In this document: positions 1-13,689 of the stretch, in pieces | Position numbering within the stretch: the stretch's first letter is position 1 | Layout of the letters: each line of letters opens with the position of its first letter | Origin: Taenia hydatigena | Lineage: Eukaryota > Platyhelminthes > Cestoda > Cyclophyllidea > Taeniidae | Reading direction: 5' to 3' | DNA: 64,000 nucleotides | Assembly (NCBI GenBank): GCA_036345935.2 | Contig: JADWOT020000002.1 | Span: 8,738,655-8,802,654, forward strand | Program-made: the position numbers and the translations under genes | Notes under the pieces: model-generated | What the model saw: only the letters and a program-made list of their open reading frames with translations | What the model was told of the DNA's origin: nothing | Database searches by the model: none

Positions 1-420
1 CTCTCTTGCGTTGGAGTTTGTAGCTCTTGAGCCACATGCCATAACTACACCTGCTCCTCAACCAGAAAGGAGAAATAGTGTCACCAACATACTAAATGAA
101 AGCTCTACCGTGCTATTAATTCCGACAGTAACATTAAAACTACCAAAGAGGGTATGAAATGCGAACAGATGAATAGCTAGTGATCAGGCAAGGGTGCGTA
201 AAACTTACTATGAAATAATTAAACGCCATTGCTTTGCCCCACCGACCGACCGACTGATCAATCCATAGCTCCATTTTCGTTAGGCGACCCCCTAACTACC
301 ATCTGCACCTCATGAGGTCCAGTGAGTGGTGACTGTCCTGAGCCTTACAAATGAGTCACTCTTACGGTCGGCTGTAACACAGGCGAATCCAGGCAGTGGA
401 TTTGTGTGATATGGGGGAAT
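1..420 (-). repeat. Inverted copy of the tandem-unit start
   Basis: This outer end of the left arm is the reverse complement of 25922-26339 and of 33112-33530, which are the beginnings of the two tandem units. It includes a short palindromic motif at 279-296. In the two other copies that motif is a perfect 8 bp stem with a 2 nt spacer; here one base breaks the stem. No coding content. Confidence 0.85.
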
Positions 421-936
421 TGACAATCCATACATCTACACACAGTGGACGCACGTGACCGGGAGACACGGATATGAGTCAATATGTCTATGGGCAATCA
501 GGTCACATGGTCATGCATATCAGCGTTGGGCACACGGCACGAAAACATAAGCTCATCTGATTATACCGATAGCAACCCATAGTTAGAGCGCTTTGCCAAA
601 TTCCGCTTGCATGATAGCGGGTTCCGTGACTCTGGAAGGAGACAGATCGATGTGTAGATCTTTTGAGGGTGATTTACGTGGCCAGGGTTTATATATGGGG
701 CTCATGTTGAAGAGTCACGTAGTCCTGATTGCAGTAACAGTCACTGCCGAGCAGATGAGAATCGTATGATGAAAATCCTCCTTTGATCGGCTAGGGGCTA
801 GCTGCATTGCTTCTTGACCTCCCATCTCGTGCGTAGTTTACCTGTCTATGTAGAACTTGAATAGCTGTCCTACTGCCACCACTGTTGCGGCTAGTTACTT
901 GGACGCGTCATATGCGCGTCAAGTGTTGGCAGGACT

Positions 937-3085
937 GATTTTGTGCTATTTGTCATCTAATCATGCCACTGACTGAATCTGCGCATTTGTGCTGCAGACC
1001 ATTTGGTATTTTTCGTTTTCCGTTTCGGGGAATAATTGTTTTGCTTTTTTTCGTCTGTTGCTTGCATTACTATTCAAACCTAGCCGAGAAGGTTGTCGTT
1101 GGCCTAAGTGAAGTGTACATGCATGCATTTTTAAAGGAATTATGACCAGAACGATTTTGTAGTGCTTGCGTCACAGTATTTTGAATCTACCTTACCGAAA
1201 TGAGCTTACTATGCGTTGATAATTGAGATGCACTAATTCTCATCTTAGCTCGCGTGAGTATCAGCAATGGTATATACTTCGCATGTCCAAACAATTTTTA
1301 GTGTTCTCAAGTTGGAACTATAGTGTGCACACTCCGCGTTGGCGCCTTAAATAAGCATACTAAAATTAAGCCGCTGCCTTACCTCCTCTCTCTGTTTTGA
1401 GAATTTGAGGGAAGCGATTTTGTCGGCTGTTTCTGCGGTTGCATTTGTTTATAAACTAACAAACGGGAAACAGGACAAAATCTGAGTACGACTGGCTTAA
1501 CTTAGAGCTCTGTCTGAACCGCAGATTTGTGGGTATTTATTATGATCAAAATAAGGTTCTTGGAATGATCGTCCCCTAAATGCTCGTGAGCAATTTGCTC
1601 GTTGGCAACGCCATGTTACGATTTATGTCTGCGTTTACTTCCCCTCCTGAAATAATATAGTAGTCTCGGAGTGGGCATCGGCCTTCCTTTACTTGTAGCA
1701 GCAGTTAGCTCTGACTTTTTCTGCCGCATTGCTAAAAGCTGACTGACGGGCCGCAGAGATGGACGAAGGAGCAGGTTCGGACTAGTCTCAAGCTGGCCAT
1801 ATTAGTGAACATATTCGATGGATCTCAGAGGCAAACAATTGTGCCTGATTTCGCCCCTCACTTCCTGTGGATCCATTTTGCATTAGCCTTGGTCCTAGGC
1901 TTTCGCTATGATGCCCTCTTGCAACTGATTAGGCCTTCCATGCTAAGTTTTGAATAGACCACCGAAGCACGCTACTTGGCATCGTTTCTTCAATGTGTAA
2001 TCGCACTTTAATTCATTCGCAACTGTTCCGATTTCACAATGGACAAAATGAAACCACGAAAAATAGATGGAATTGGTGTTATTTTGAATGGTATCTCGCG
2101 TAGGAGTTCGTGTTTTACGCGTGTTTACTGCTTTGAGTTGTAAGCATACGTTAACTGCAGAATGAACCAAAGTTATGCTAATGCCTCTGCGACTGGTGTG
2201 GAATTCGATGATGTTGAATTGAATCCGTTGTTAAAACGGACGAATTATACCACTACCTTCTTTTGTTCCTTAACCGCCTTGGAATGTTTATCAATCTCCT
2301 ATTGAACGTATTCTAGCCACATGGGAATCATTTGCACTGACTGTAAAACCATTCTTGTTGCTGAATCTATCCTATTCCTCAGTCACTTTTGGGGCGACAG
2401 TAGCCATCCAAGTCACTGTGCCGATCGTGAACGTCAAGAACATCGAGAAGGGCAAATGTGAGAGAAAAAGAGGTGACAAAGTTCAGCTGGGCGATCATAA
2501 TCGAGGAAAGTAGCGGCGGTCTTCAAAACGATTGTTCTGCCACAGACGCTTCTATGAATGCTCTGAGGTTTAATTCGTGCGGAACTGCACAGAACTACAA
2601 AGGAGGAGGTTAAGACTGCTCGGTGGTGCTTTCTGGCGCTCAATGCTTCAGATCTCACTCAACCCATTGCCGAATCTTTGACGACAAGGGCTGGTGAAAT
2701 GCATTCTTTCCCATTTTGATTGCATATAGACGCGATTTTTTGATATATGAGCGTATTTGCAGATCAGAAGTTCCGTGCCTGAGTTTTAATTTCTTATTAG
2801 TCGGCAAAAATAGAGAAGAAATAGAATTGTTGGGTGGGTGATGGGAAGCCTGACAGCCATAGTTCCTTTTTCCTTCATGAAATGAGTGTTATGTGGTGCA
2901 AAGCGAGCATCTGAAGGATCGACCTCGGCGGGGTTCCAGTCTCTCTTGGCTTCGGAGCATATGCATGTATTGATTTGGCAGAGTAAAATTCTGCATAACT
3001 CGGGATCGTATGTGTGTAAATTCGCCGTGAATCATAGAGCCAAGCCAATGATAACGGACCCTTGCATTAAAAGTCGTTTATTGCA
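937..3085 (+). repeat. Element R, copy 1 (diverged ~2.1 kb repeat)
   Basis: Collinear but diverged similarity links this stretch to 31196-33011 and 39126-40942. Shared landmarks in order are the motif GTCATCTAATCATGCC near 949, a stretch reading ...ATCGAGAAGGG... near 2440, a run with ATATGCATG near 2957, and ...TAACGGACC... near 3052. The similarity fades just after 3085. Its mirror copy is at 23256-25404. I see no terminal repeats, transposase or reverse transcriptase, so the class is unknown. Broken ORFs in all copies suggest non-coding or long-dead sequence. Confidence 0.7.
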
Positions 3086-5042
3086 CCCTTTTTTGTGCCG
3101 GCTGATTCTAGTCTTCCTGATTATTTGTAAAGCCCACTTTGGAAGAAAGAACTCCCAGAGAGAGGGACAGTAAAGGCTGAAAAAGTTTGCCGAACCATGA
3201 TAGACGCCACGTGTTGAGATTGTTCATTTTTTGAAATTATCCTTAACCACTTGAATATTCTACGATTGTACGCCTACATGTTTCCCATGAAGCAGTGTTC
3301 TCGTCGCTTATGCTGCATATACCTCCATCCCAATCTTAATATAACGTTTTCAAATTTAAAGTTAGTCTAGGCTTAGCCAGTCAGGTTCTGTCTGGGCAGG
3401 ATAACTCATGGAAGGAAGGAATCCATATTGACTTAATTGCACTTAGTTCACTCGTAAGCCATCTCAAACAAAGATTTCATTTTTGTCTTCTGTGATAAGC
3501 CGCTCTTGTTAACCGCATTAATCATTAATTGGGTGGCGATTTAGCAAAGGCACATTTGTGACTTGAGTGGGGTTCCTGGCGAGTAACTTTATGACCCCTC
3601 TCGTAAACGATGGAAAAGGTGAAGTGCTTCCGGTGAAATAGGCTGTAAGGTGAAACTCATTCTTATGTTATGCGGGGGCATATCATTAGGTGAATATGCC
3701 ATAATGGTCACCCGCAGAGTGTCTCGTCTCGTTGACTTTTGTAAAGCAATCTAGCTGACTATGATTGAAGGTTGGTGAGGGCTTTGGGATCACTACTTTT
3801 CTGTCCGCGTCACATTCCAAGAGAAGACGACAACAAAGTTTTGCTAGATCGCATTGGGATCTCAAGATTGAGCCGAAGCGTGTGAGGCAATGAAGATGGA
3901 GTACAAACTCTGTCAATTGATTGCTCTGAGACACTACAATTTTAAATTTCGTGGTTATGCGTTAAAACGTCATCGTTTTCTGTTGATTGTTCTATTCCAC
4001 AGAGAGAATTGTGGTTGCTACGATGGGTGAAGGCGAGTTTGCGAGGCATGTAATAGACCCTTAATCTGAAAACGCGGGTTACACATAGCCGTATGGCCAT
4101 AGTGAGTTTATTGCCGCCATGACCTATGAATCCCAGGAAACGTGAGGAGAGCAATCTTGTGGAACAAACACGCAACCTTGATGCCGATATATTCTGCATT
4201 CATGAAGAGTACTGCTGCAAAGAAATGCATATTTCCTGCTTTACTAGACCGGCTGAAATTTCAGCGAAAGCACAAACAACAGGCGCACGCAGTATTTTGG
4301 ATAAAGGTGATGCGCAGGGAATTGTAGCAACATATTCGTGGGCAATCTACGTCGAAATGAATTCGTGAAGCAAAACCATTCACATTTTTCGTTTGCATAA
4401 ATGCCGAACTATTTATTTTGCAGTGACAAGTTCACAGAGCATGCACCGAACATGCCCGCACTCAACGTTGATTTGATGCCTTTTGTAGGAATATGCGAGA
4501 ATAGGCTGCAGTAAAGTTGACCCTAATTTCAAACAATCAAACTGTCATCTAATTACACTAGCAACCTTTGCGATTTTCTTGTCATTTGCGCAGTTTTAAA
4601 ATTTAGCAGCGTAGATCTGGTAAAGTTGGCGCTAAAATGTGCTTTCAATTTTGATATGCAGTTCATTGTGGAACAGGTGTAAGGCAGCAAAGTCTGCGTC
4701 CAACCACACTGGCATCGCTCTATTAAGAAAGGCTTTAAGGGCCAGAAAAAGTTAAAACGAGGATGTTGTGGTGCATTTTCGCGCATTTTCGAGGAATACC
4801 GGCATGATCTGACATGCTTGGGACTTGTTTTGCTTGCACGGGACGTACTGAGGCCCAGGCAGCCACTGAGACAAATGTTGGCGCGACAAGATGCACCATT
4901 ACCTCTATGATTCCGCGCATTACTCCTTCCGGTTAAAATCTTTGCTTCTAAACTATCCGTTGCATCTGCAAGGATCGCCTATCCGCATTATGATTTGGGA
5001 CCAAAATTATTGAGCATGTCTCAGGTGACGCTAAACAATCGA

Positions 5043-5064
5043 ATAAATGATCATTTATGATCAT
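5043..5064. repeat. AT-rich nested palindromes around TGATCA
   Basis: ATAAATGATCATTTAT at 5043-5058 is a perfect 16 bp palindrome. It overlaps a second 8 bp palindrome, ATGATCAT, at 5057-5064. The mirror copy lies at about 21277-21298. There is no nearby gene to which a regulatory role could be tied. Confidence 0.6.
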
Positions 5065-8000
5065 ATGGTCTAAACAAAATTCGGCTTGACAGTTTACATT
5101 ACTGAATGGTTTTTTTCTGATGCTTTCCCGCCATCCCGGCTATAAATCCTTGCAGCTCTTATTGTCACCCATGGTTATTTTGCCTCTTGCTGGCTGTTGC
5201 TAAATTTCTTGTTCGTTATTTTCCGCATAAACAGCAATGATACCAAAGGCAGGGCTTTCTTCAAGGAGTTTTGTGTTTTGAGTACGAAAGAAGGTCACGT
5301 TTTCGTCGATCTACATTGTTTACGCAGTCGGTTGCTTCTAAAGCAAAACCTAATTTTCTTTGCGCTGTTTTATCAAAGCATAGCCTTAATAAGATTACTT
5401 CTGCCTGATAAATATAAGGGTTCGCGGCAACCTTAGCGATTAAATAGGCAATATGAAGGTCGAAAACTTTTGCACAGAACGAACGACCACAGTTGGACTT
5501 AGTATTTATCAACCCTCTAGGTGGAACGCTTGGGTGGTGTGTTGTTAGGCAAGACGTGATAACTTATACTGCTTGCCTAAGTTCTTATTCTAAGGAATAT
5601 TTTTACTATTGGCATCCATAGTTTGAGAAAGGCGCCGTTATCGATGCATTACCAGAAATTGGGCAGAATTCTGCTGGATTATGCCAATCCTGAACAGACT
5701 GAGCGAAAAACACTGGCTCGTCGACATGGTAATTAACAGCGGTGAGTAATGGAATCTCTTTAATGTCGGCAAAGATAAAAGTGTGCTTAATATAAATAAG
5801 AAAACATTCAAAATTAGTCGCGTATGAGATTTGGAGGAAGGTAACATAAGAAGAATTCAGAAAAGCTGCCAGCAAAAGTAAGAAGAAATATTAAGAAAAA
5901 TGACAGACCTTAAGTCGGTGATAAAACTTGCTCAATTGTAGGCCAGAATCCCTCCTCAAATAAACGAAATAGGCACTTCATTTTGAGATGTCTGACGGTC
6001 AAGTTGATACCGCGTAACTCTAGGATCCAAGATGTTCAACGTCAATCATGTTGCTTGTAACTAAGGCATCATAGCTCGCATTTTTCTATCGTAGTCTAAA
6101 TAATTTGGCGCTCTTGTCTTGCAAGAAAATTCATCCACATTGCAGCCGTTGCTAGTTATATTCCTGCTTTTGCGTTAATCTTCATAAAAGATGCCGAAGA
6201 AAGTTAACAACCTCTCAGGGCAAGGTTCCATGCAATCAACGCTCATAGTGTTAATGTAAGAGTTAAGGGTCCATTCGCTACAAATGTCTGTGGTCGTTGT
6301 CATCCGTGGGCCCATTTGCCACAATTTTATTCACGCTGATCCAAACACAACGTAGCGATAGTCTTTGAAAATCCATATTTCTTTTGCATGGTTATAAGGG
6401 CAGATTGCATTGTGATTTATTTTCCGATTTCTTTGAGAAGACCTTAAGCCTTGTCAACCTGCCATTCAGTGCAACCTCTCTGCTATCTACAGGTGCTACA
6501 ATGGCACTCGCTTTGAGCTTGGATTCGTAAATAAGAGACGAGTGTTTTTGCTGGAAAACTGAGTGGCATTGTATTATCGCATAAAGTTTTGCGAATAAAT
6601 TGCACAATTGTCTGTAACTTAAAAATCTGTTTTGCGGTAAGCTATAAGGCTTCGAAAGACCCGAGTTATTCAGATCAAAATGTTTGCAGTGAAGCATCTA
6701 TATTTGTCGCGAATCCTTTCAAATGAGCTTTTATGCTCTGGTTACTTCTTCTCTCGTTCCCTTCACCTTGTATCGTTACTTTTCTTATAATCATTCCACA
6801 AACCATTCAAACGATCAATTAAACTGCTTCGCCAACTCGATTGTCTTGAAACACTGTGAGATGTAACAGAATATGGCCCTGTGGACGCCCTCAGTTGTGC
6901 TGGCCAACGAAAGCAAAACTCGGTGTTCACAGCAACAGTAAGTCCATCAATGTCAAACCGAAATCGTTTGAACCTGCAAACTAGTCGGTGCATCACAGCT
7001 GTTGTGTCATTTTCTAAGGGCATACTGCACCATTAACCAGTTGTCGCTTTTAATGTCAATCAGCATTGCCTGTCTCAGGAACTGCAGTTAAAAAGCAGCA
7101 TGCGTTTATGGGTGGACACTGCGAGTTTATGTAAATGCTCCTGTAACCAATAAAATTGCTTTCAAGCATTTCTAGCATTTCTATAGCAGAATTTTAGTCA
7201 CTCACAGTTATCACCTTAGATCAACTCACCAAATAGACCAATCACATCGCGAAAGTTGGAATGAATATCACATGGGAGCACCCAACGCATTTCGCGAGTC
7301 ATATAAGAGTGCCTTTCTGAAGACCACAGCAATTCTTACTTCGTTGCCCAAGTTCCAGGTGTGTAGCCATTCCCTTAATTTTAATTTTCTTGATGACAAT
7401 ATCATTTGGCGCTATAACCAAGACATGAAAAGATTTAGCAATTTATGCAAGCTATGGACATGCAAGCATGGCTGCTAAGATTAAATTCATGTATTTCCCG
7501 AACACCATCTATCATGCTTCCACAAGTCTAATCGTCGCAACTTGATGTACATGAATCGCTTGCAACGAAGACCGTTCACAGCCGGCCCCCACAGCTTTCA
7601 CGGAGGATGCGGTTCATTTAGCTGAGCTTAAATGAGCGTCAACGCCTTTTATAACGATAGTTCTGCATTTGTTAAAGATGTTGCAAGAAGGTACTTCTAA
7701 GTATACGGACTTGCTTGCTTTAAAGAGCAGAACCACCCAAAGTAATTGAAGCGCAAAGTGAATACATTTTGAACGTTCATTCGGCATTGCTTCATAGGTT
7801 GAATAAGCATTGTTCAATTTAATTGGTTTCTTTCCAGGATTCCTTTAGATTGATTTAAGTTAAAATACTGAAGCTTCTTTAATAACAAACTGGATTTTTC
7901 TCCCAAAATATGCTTATGTTTCTGACATGTATGCTGGGAATAACGTTTCGTAACTTGCCTCCACAAAAGTCTTATGTGTATTTAACGAATGCATGAATTG

Positions 8001-8600
8001 GGAATGTTTAACATCACACAAGATGCACTGCACAGCCCATGTTGTGTACCTTTCCCATCAACTACATTTGTTGATCATTTGTTACCCTCATTCTCTCGCA
8101 TTAAATGTTCTTAATTTTGGCGCTACATCATAGCAGCAGAACGCGCACTTAATTAAAAGAGAGCAAGCCGTCGGGAACATTGGACGATGCGAAATATCGG
8201 TGGAGGGAACAATCGGTATGTCTAGCTGCCATCTTTGCTACACCATTCATGATGCAAATTAAGCAGTGCATATTTGTGACTTGACAGAATATATTTTAGA
8301 CTGCAGTGAAATCCTAGCGCGAGAGATTACTGCGGTTTAAAGATTATGTTTGTCACCATTCACGAAGGGAGAGAGTTAGCTAAGTTGCAAGTTTCGAGTA
8401 GAAGGATATTTGAAGCAGCGAATTTTAGCTGCCTTCTTTTGAGTTTGCGTGCAGCTCTAATGATCAGAATGAAGGAAATTTATTGTTGCTTTACAAGTAG
8501 ACCATGTATTGCGCTTATTACTCATGTTCCTTAGTTTCTTCCAATTTCAGATAATGCCGCTGCCATCATAAAGGACATGATGTGCAGAAGAGGCCTAACA

Positions 8601-8639
8601 TTACTGAGAAAAGAGAGCTTAGCTCTTCGTCCTCAGTAA
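8601..8639. repeat. 39 nt imperfect hairpin
   Basis: TTACTGAG at 8601-8608 is the exact reverse complement of CTCAGTAA at 8632-8639. The interior, around AGAGCTTAGCTCTT, continues the pairing with a few mismatches. The mirror copy is at about 17702-17740. It could be the tip of a fold-back element or a chance hairpin. No flanking target-site duplication was identified. Confidence 0.5.
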
Positions 8640-10377
8640 GACTTTTTAATTCATATTTCTATTTCCTGCCGCCCGCAACAAGCATGGAAGTGATTGGCTT
8701 TACTTGACTCAAAGTAAGTTTAAAAGGCTTACTGTCGTCATGAGATACGAGGTACGATGAAGGAACTCTTGACATCCGAGATTTTTAAATAGACTTTGCC
8801 AACCACATTTTTATCGCCTATTTACTCTCGTATTCGCAGCCTTTTTAAAAAAGAATTGCAAAAGTGGAATTTTACAAACAAAATTTCTACTGATTCTACT
8901 TTGCTTAATTGCTCAGTGATTGTTTTAAATGGGCTATGTTTCGTGTGACTAAACATTTGCACGGTGAATAGAAGGATAATCGGCGTGGAAGTTGTACGTC
9001 TTTTTATTAAGCTTAAAGCACTTACACTTACAAAGTTTTGATGTGTTATAGCAATAATATTAGTTCATTTTGCCTGTCGAGACCATGTTAGTATTGCTCA
9101 ATTTTGTGGCTGACAAGAAAACAAAGCCTGCATGCATAAAATTAGCATACAAAATGCATCAAACAGTTTAAAATGAATGAGCCAGATTTATTTATTTTAT
9201 TTTTAGCAGTGTGCGTAGATCATGAATTTGATAAAGAGCAAACGCAAACTTGACGATTTTAATGTTAGGTGCAAAATGAAGAAAATGAATATAAATAAAC
9301 ATACCCTTTTCCTGTTGGCAAGAAGTACTCCAAAATACACTACTGACCACGTACTTACCACCTTTACTCAACCTGCATCCAAAGACTCGTTGTTCATTTG
9401 CAGAATACACTTGGTAAAAAGACGTGTAAACAAATAATTGTTTAATTTTCGTAACCGTTATTTTCTATACGTCCATTTTAGAAATCGCACACGTATACGA
9501 CCACCCTTGACAAGTGTTTACGAAACCGATAAGTCGATGCGTCCGATGGTCCTGACGCCTTTCCAACAATGCGAGAACCCCACAGTCCCTAACTTTGTTC
9601 TTCTTAGATTAAATGGGTTTCGTTACTATGGCATTAATTATAATAATCCACTGCTGAAAATAAGCACGCTTTATTAAACAATAGTTGGGGCAGCAGATAA
9701 TTGAGAAACAGATTCATGCCATGCAGTATGCCACGCAGAGTAGAGCCACAATACCCTCCACACGGTCTATTCCTCTGCCTTTGGAATGTCCACTGTGCAT
9801 TGCAAAAAGCTTGTCATTTATTTAGAGCATTTAAATGGAGGGTTTGTCACGCTTCACCTCCCACATATTTATGTTGGTTTTCCTTAGGCGGCGGTCAAGG
9901 TTGCAGAGTAGACTACACTACATAACTTTGTGTGCCACAAAGTAGACTCGAAATACTTTTTCAAAAATGGTGCACATAAACAAGGAACCAAGGATTGCAC
10001 CCTATCCTGTTATATCAATTGTTTCTTCACACACAACGAAGTCTCGTTTAGCGCTAAACTAGAACCACGTAAGTAACCTTGTTCTCCTTCACTCCAAATA
10101 ACTGCTGCGTGAACAAAAACAATGAATTTTGCGTGTACGAGGGATTTTGCCATTAGAATATGTTTATTAAAACGTCAGCAGTTTACCTCGACCATTCGAA
10201 TAGAACAAGTGACAACAACGTTTCCTGGAATAAGTTTGTGGAATTGTCTCAGAAACCTGCTATGACATTCATCACCGGCTAGCACAAGCGATTTGTTCAA
10301 ACTTCAACACCAAATTGATAACATTTTTTAGAATGTACCCTAGCGGAGGAAAGTGATTACTGACCGTAGATCTGAGG

Positions 10378-11010
10378 GTAGAGACCTTATCAACCCTCCT
10401 CGTGGTGATCAAGATTCCAGGATGAAAATGCCATGGTCTTTATCTGCCTTAAGAACGATTGCCTATAAACTTATCCCCATGAAATTATCCTAATTTTATA
10501 GGGTGTGAGTCAAAATAAAGAGATAAACGAGAAATCTGCTGCATCATCGGCAGCGCTAGATGATCCATCCTCTGCTAAAGTCCTACGAAACTTCAAGATT
10601 GGCTCGAACCACCGAACTCACTCTTTGTTTCCCACAAGCTTTGCGCTTTCCAGCCGAACTCGGTCTTTTCTGAAGTAGTCATCAGCATCATGCTGAAGAC
10701 TAGATTAGCATATTGTCGCACTACATATTCCCACTTCGCATAAAAACCAACGCGTAGACGCTTTTCGGGAACCCCATTCATGAGCATTAGAACTTGGTCC
10801 AAAATCTATGCTGTATGAATGTCATATCGTCCAGACAACTCATCAGGTTCGCAATAATGTTGCATCAGGAGCTGATTTACGGTGTCACAATTCAGAATTC
10901 CTAGACGGACGATTAGATCCCGCTTCTCCGGGTTGTGTTTCGAAATCCCGCTGGCTGTTTCCTGACTTCGGAACTGTATTTCATAACAGGCGGAGCTTCG
11001 TGATCAGAAC
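10378..11010 (-). pseudogene. Broken coding remnant, RA/ubiquitin-like look (copy A)
   Basis: Read on the minus strand from about 10923 down to 10593, the frame contains DTVNQLLMQHYCEPDELSG, then a Tyr-Asp-Ile-His segment, a stop codon near 10808, and then DQVLMLMNGVPEKRLR. The pattern (a Val-x-x-Leu-Leu helix, a Cys-Glu-Pro-Asp turn, a Tyr-x-hydrophobic strand, then 'Asn-Gly-x-Pro-x-x-x-Arg-Leu-Arg') resembles Ras-association or other ubiquitin-fold domains. This is a reading by eye, not a search result. The in-frame stop marks it as broken, or as two exon pieces. A diverged inverted partner lies at 13690-14250, and the two align over several hundred bases, including non-coding flank. Confidence 0.4.
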
Positions 11011-13689
11011 TCGATAGGTTTAATGTGTTTACATCAATTAAACATACGCGGACAATTCCCGATCATTTATAGGTCTATTGTCATGGATAATTTACATATA
11101 TATGGCACCTCTCTTCACCACATCTACTCATTTCTCCTGGTCTATACTTCTCTTAGCAGTTTAGATCCCAAGTGGGGAACTGGGCAGATAGAATAACACA
11201 TTTGGGTCAAAGCTCTAAGGGAGGTGTGGACACCTCCGCCGTTTAGGTAAGGGTAGTGTCCGCCATCACATTGAAATCGAAGAAAGTGCACATTACGATG
11301 GAGATTCTTTTTGGTTAATGACAGCGGCATTTAACTACTGACTAAGATAAAATAGTCTATGTTGAGGAGTACGATCGTGCTTATGTGTGCTGTCTGAGAG
11401 GAAGTTATTAGCACTAAGAGAGGACTATTGCTGAATGGAATGTGAAAAATATTATCACTGCTACACTAACGCTCCAGACGGATAATGGCCGATAATGCTG
11501 GTTGCATTTGTTTTGAAGGTGAACGAGAAATCAAACTATCTTTATCGACTACTGTTGCGGGTACTACTGTTTTTGATAGTACAGTACAGAATTGCTCAGT
11601 TGCAATTGGTAGCGCCCTAGATCATGCCGAGGTGATGATCAGAAACCAACTGTGGCCCATTTAATGGCCATTTTTAGTCAGTCAGTATTACTGTCAGACA
11701 AATGGCGGGAAAGTGTCTGCCAATTTTGACATGAAACGCCCTAACTAGGCGTCATTCCATTTTTTGAAATATCGATGCATTTGACTCTCGGATCGGTAAG
11801 AATTAGTGCAACAACACCGGCCCCTCTTCCAATTAACAGCGTGTTTGATTTCACCAGCATCGAAAAACCGCTGTTAACCCAAATAGGCGATTGCTAAAAG
11901 CTGATTAGTTTATTGGCTTAAAAACACGTGACTGTCTAAACTGTCTGGCAACCTAGATCAAGGCAAATACCTTTCGGATGCAGCGCTATGCGTAGAAATT
12001 TAACGCAATTTGAGTCTCGGAACCATAAAACGCTCAAGTTTAGGTTCCTGGTAGACCCACTCAGAACCCTGATTTTCTTCGTTCATGCCACTTGGTTTTG
12101 GAAAACACTCAGCGGATTCAGGGATCACCTACATGCTACAAAGATGACTTCGCAAAGCATGGATTGCGTTGTTTGTTTTACTACAAGGAAGCAGACTGCA
12201 AACATGCTGTGATGGAAAGTAGCCTGACTTCAAACTAAATGCGCATATTTGCCAAAGATCTTATTCCAGACGACCACCACTCCATCAAGTTACCACATGG
12301 TTGCGTTTATTGTTGGAGTGTCAAATAACAAATGGAAATTATACCGTTGGAGGACAAAAACGAAATCGTTAATTCTTCAGAGACCGTACTCTATTCACCT
12401 AAATTATCACTTACGCATACAGGTGCAGCCATTAATAAGAAAGCGAATGGGAAACCGAGATTAAGTATAAGAATGCGCTGGGATGAAGCAACCATTTTCT
12501 CCCGTTTACTTTGCAAGACATTGTAGCATATACTCACGTGGACAAAACCAAAAAACCTCATTTCCCAGTTAGTCACCACCAAGCGTCAATTGCCTCCCAA
12601 GGCAGTTGGATTGGAACGGACCTTGAAGCTTTGATACCCATGAACCTTCTACTCAATTTCCATTAAAGCTCCAATCTTACTAAGGTCTTCCTTTTTTGTT
12701 TTACGAAGTTGAAATAGCAAATGCCTTGCAAAAATAGCTGCTAAATAAAGATTTGCAGAGAAAGTACCCTTATTTTGAGTGAAAAATTAGTCGCCTGACT
12801 GCACATATCAGCGCAATTTTATGCATTTATTGTGCAGACCACCAGTTGTCGGGCCACTAAGTTTATGATTTCCGTCTGAATTCGTGATCACAGCAGGTAA
12901 GGTCCCTTTGAACTCTAGCACTAATGCGTTACTTCTTCTGCAAAACAGGATCAACAACACTGGTAGGTTCTAACGCTGATTTTCGGCTGGCCGTTAGGCT
13001 AACTTGTACCACGCTGTACAGCTCTTTAGTACTCAAAGTGATGCAGGGACGGTGTCATGGATTTAGTGCTTATAACCCAGCGTTTTATTATAAAGTTGGT
13101 AAAATGGACAACTTAACCCCCTTTAAACAATTTCAGGATTTCAGAAACCACCCTCAAACATAATCATGGCCGAAGGGCTTTGGTATCTTTTCGAGGATTT
13201 TCTGTAAAAAAGAGCACACGTGAATGCATACCATTAGCTGGACTGACACTGAATTCGACTCTGACAATTTACCTCCTTTTTTAAGATATGTATAATTTCG
13301 TCATCTTTATTCTTCCCTTAATATGAATCCTCGCACTATTAGTTAACGCTTGAAGTATCCAGCTATTCTAAAGATAGTAAACAGCTCACGCTGCGTTGCA
13401 CTTCTCTGACTTTTATCAGCAAAATCCGACACTCTCGTAAGTGACGTGTTTCTCTCCTTTCTTTTTTTCATGGAGTACTCGGTTCGCGATTCAGTAATGA
13501 TACAATCGTTGCAGAGCAAAGCCTTCGCTTTTGCGTTAAATGCGCATCGGCATGTTCTGTCCTCTTCTTGGAACGCCTTTTAGCCCGTCCATATCCAACT
13601 CAGTGTCCACTGATTAAGCGTTCTTACACCTTTTGGTGATTCTAAGAACAATGAATCTGAGCAGATTTGAGTCAGACAAGATTCGAACA

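Larger units (their letters stand above)
1..10352 (+). repeat. Left arm of a >10 kb inverted repeat
   Basis: The whole stretch is the reverse complement of 16012-26339. Position x pairs with about 26341 minus x through most of its length, and with 26364 minus x near the inner end. The shift comes from 23 extra bases at about 9752-9775 that the right arm lacks. Every short ORF in this arm has a mirror partner with the same or nearly the same translation, apart from those crossing the indel or a point change. The few substitutions seen (for example near 4332, 5640 and 5866) indicate roughly 99% identity by eye. The arm starts at the window edge, so its outer end is unknown. Its inner end is set only by the N gap on the other side. 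I recognise no intact gene in it. Confidence 0.95.
3086..10352. other. Arm-only sequence without a recognisable gene
   Basis: About 7.3 kb with no partner in the window except the mirror arm. It is AT-rich and holds only ORFs of up to ~100 codons, on either strand, which match no family that I recognise. The longest are at 6392-6697 and 6763-7023 on the minus strand. They lie next to each other, but I see no linking splice signals or domain features. Small structural items are a 16 bp perfect palindrome (5043-5058) and a 39 nt imperfect hairpin (8601-8639). Confidence 0.6.

Noticed and set aside
6392..7023. Two adjacent minus-strand ORFs (101 and 86 codons), both repeated in the other arm
   Set aside because: Their conservation is fully explained by the near-identical arms. 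There is no domain, splice context or codon-position bias that I can see.
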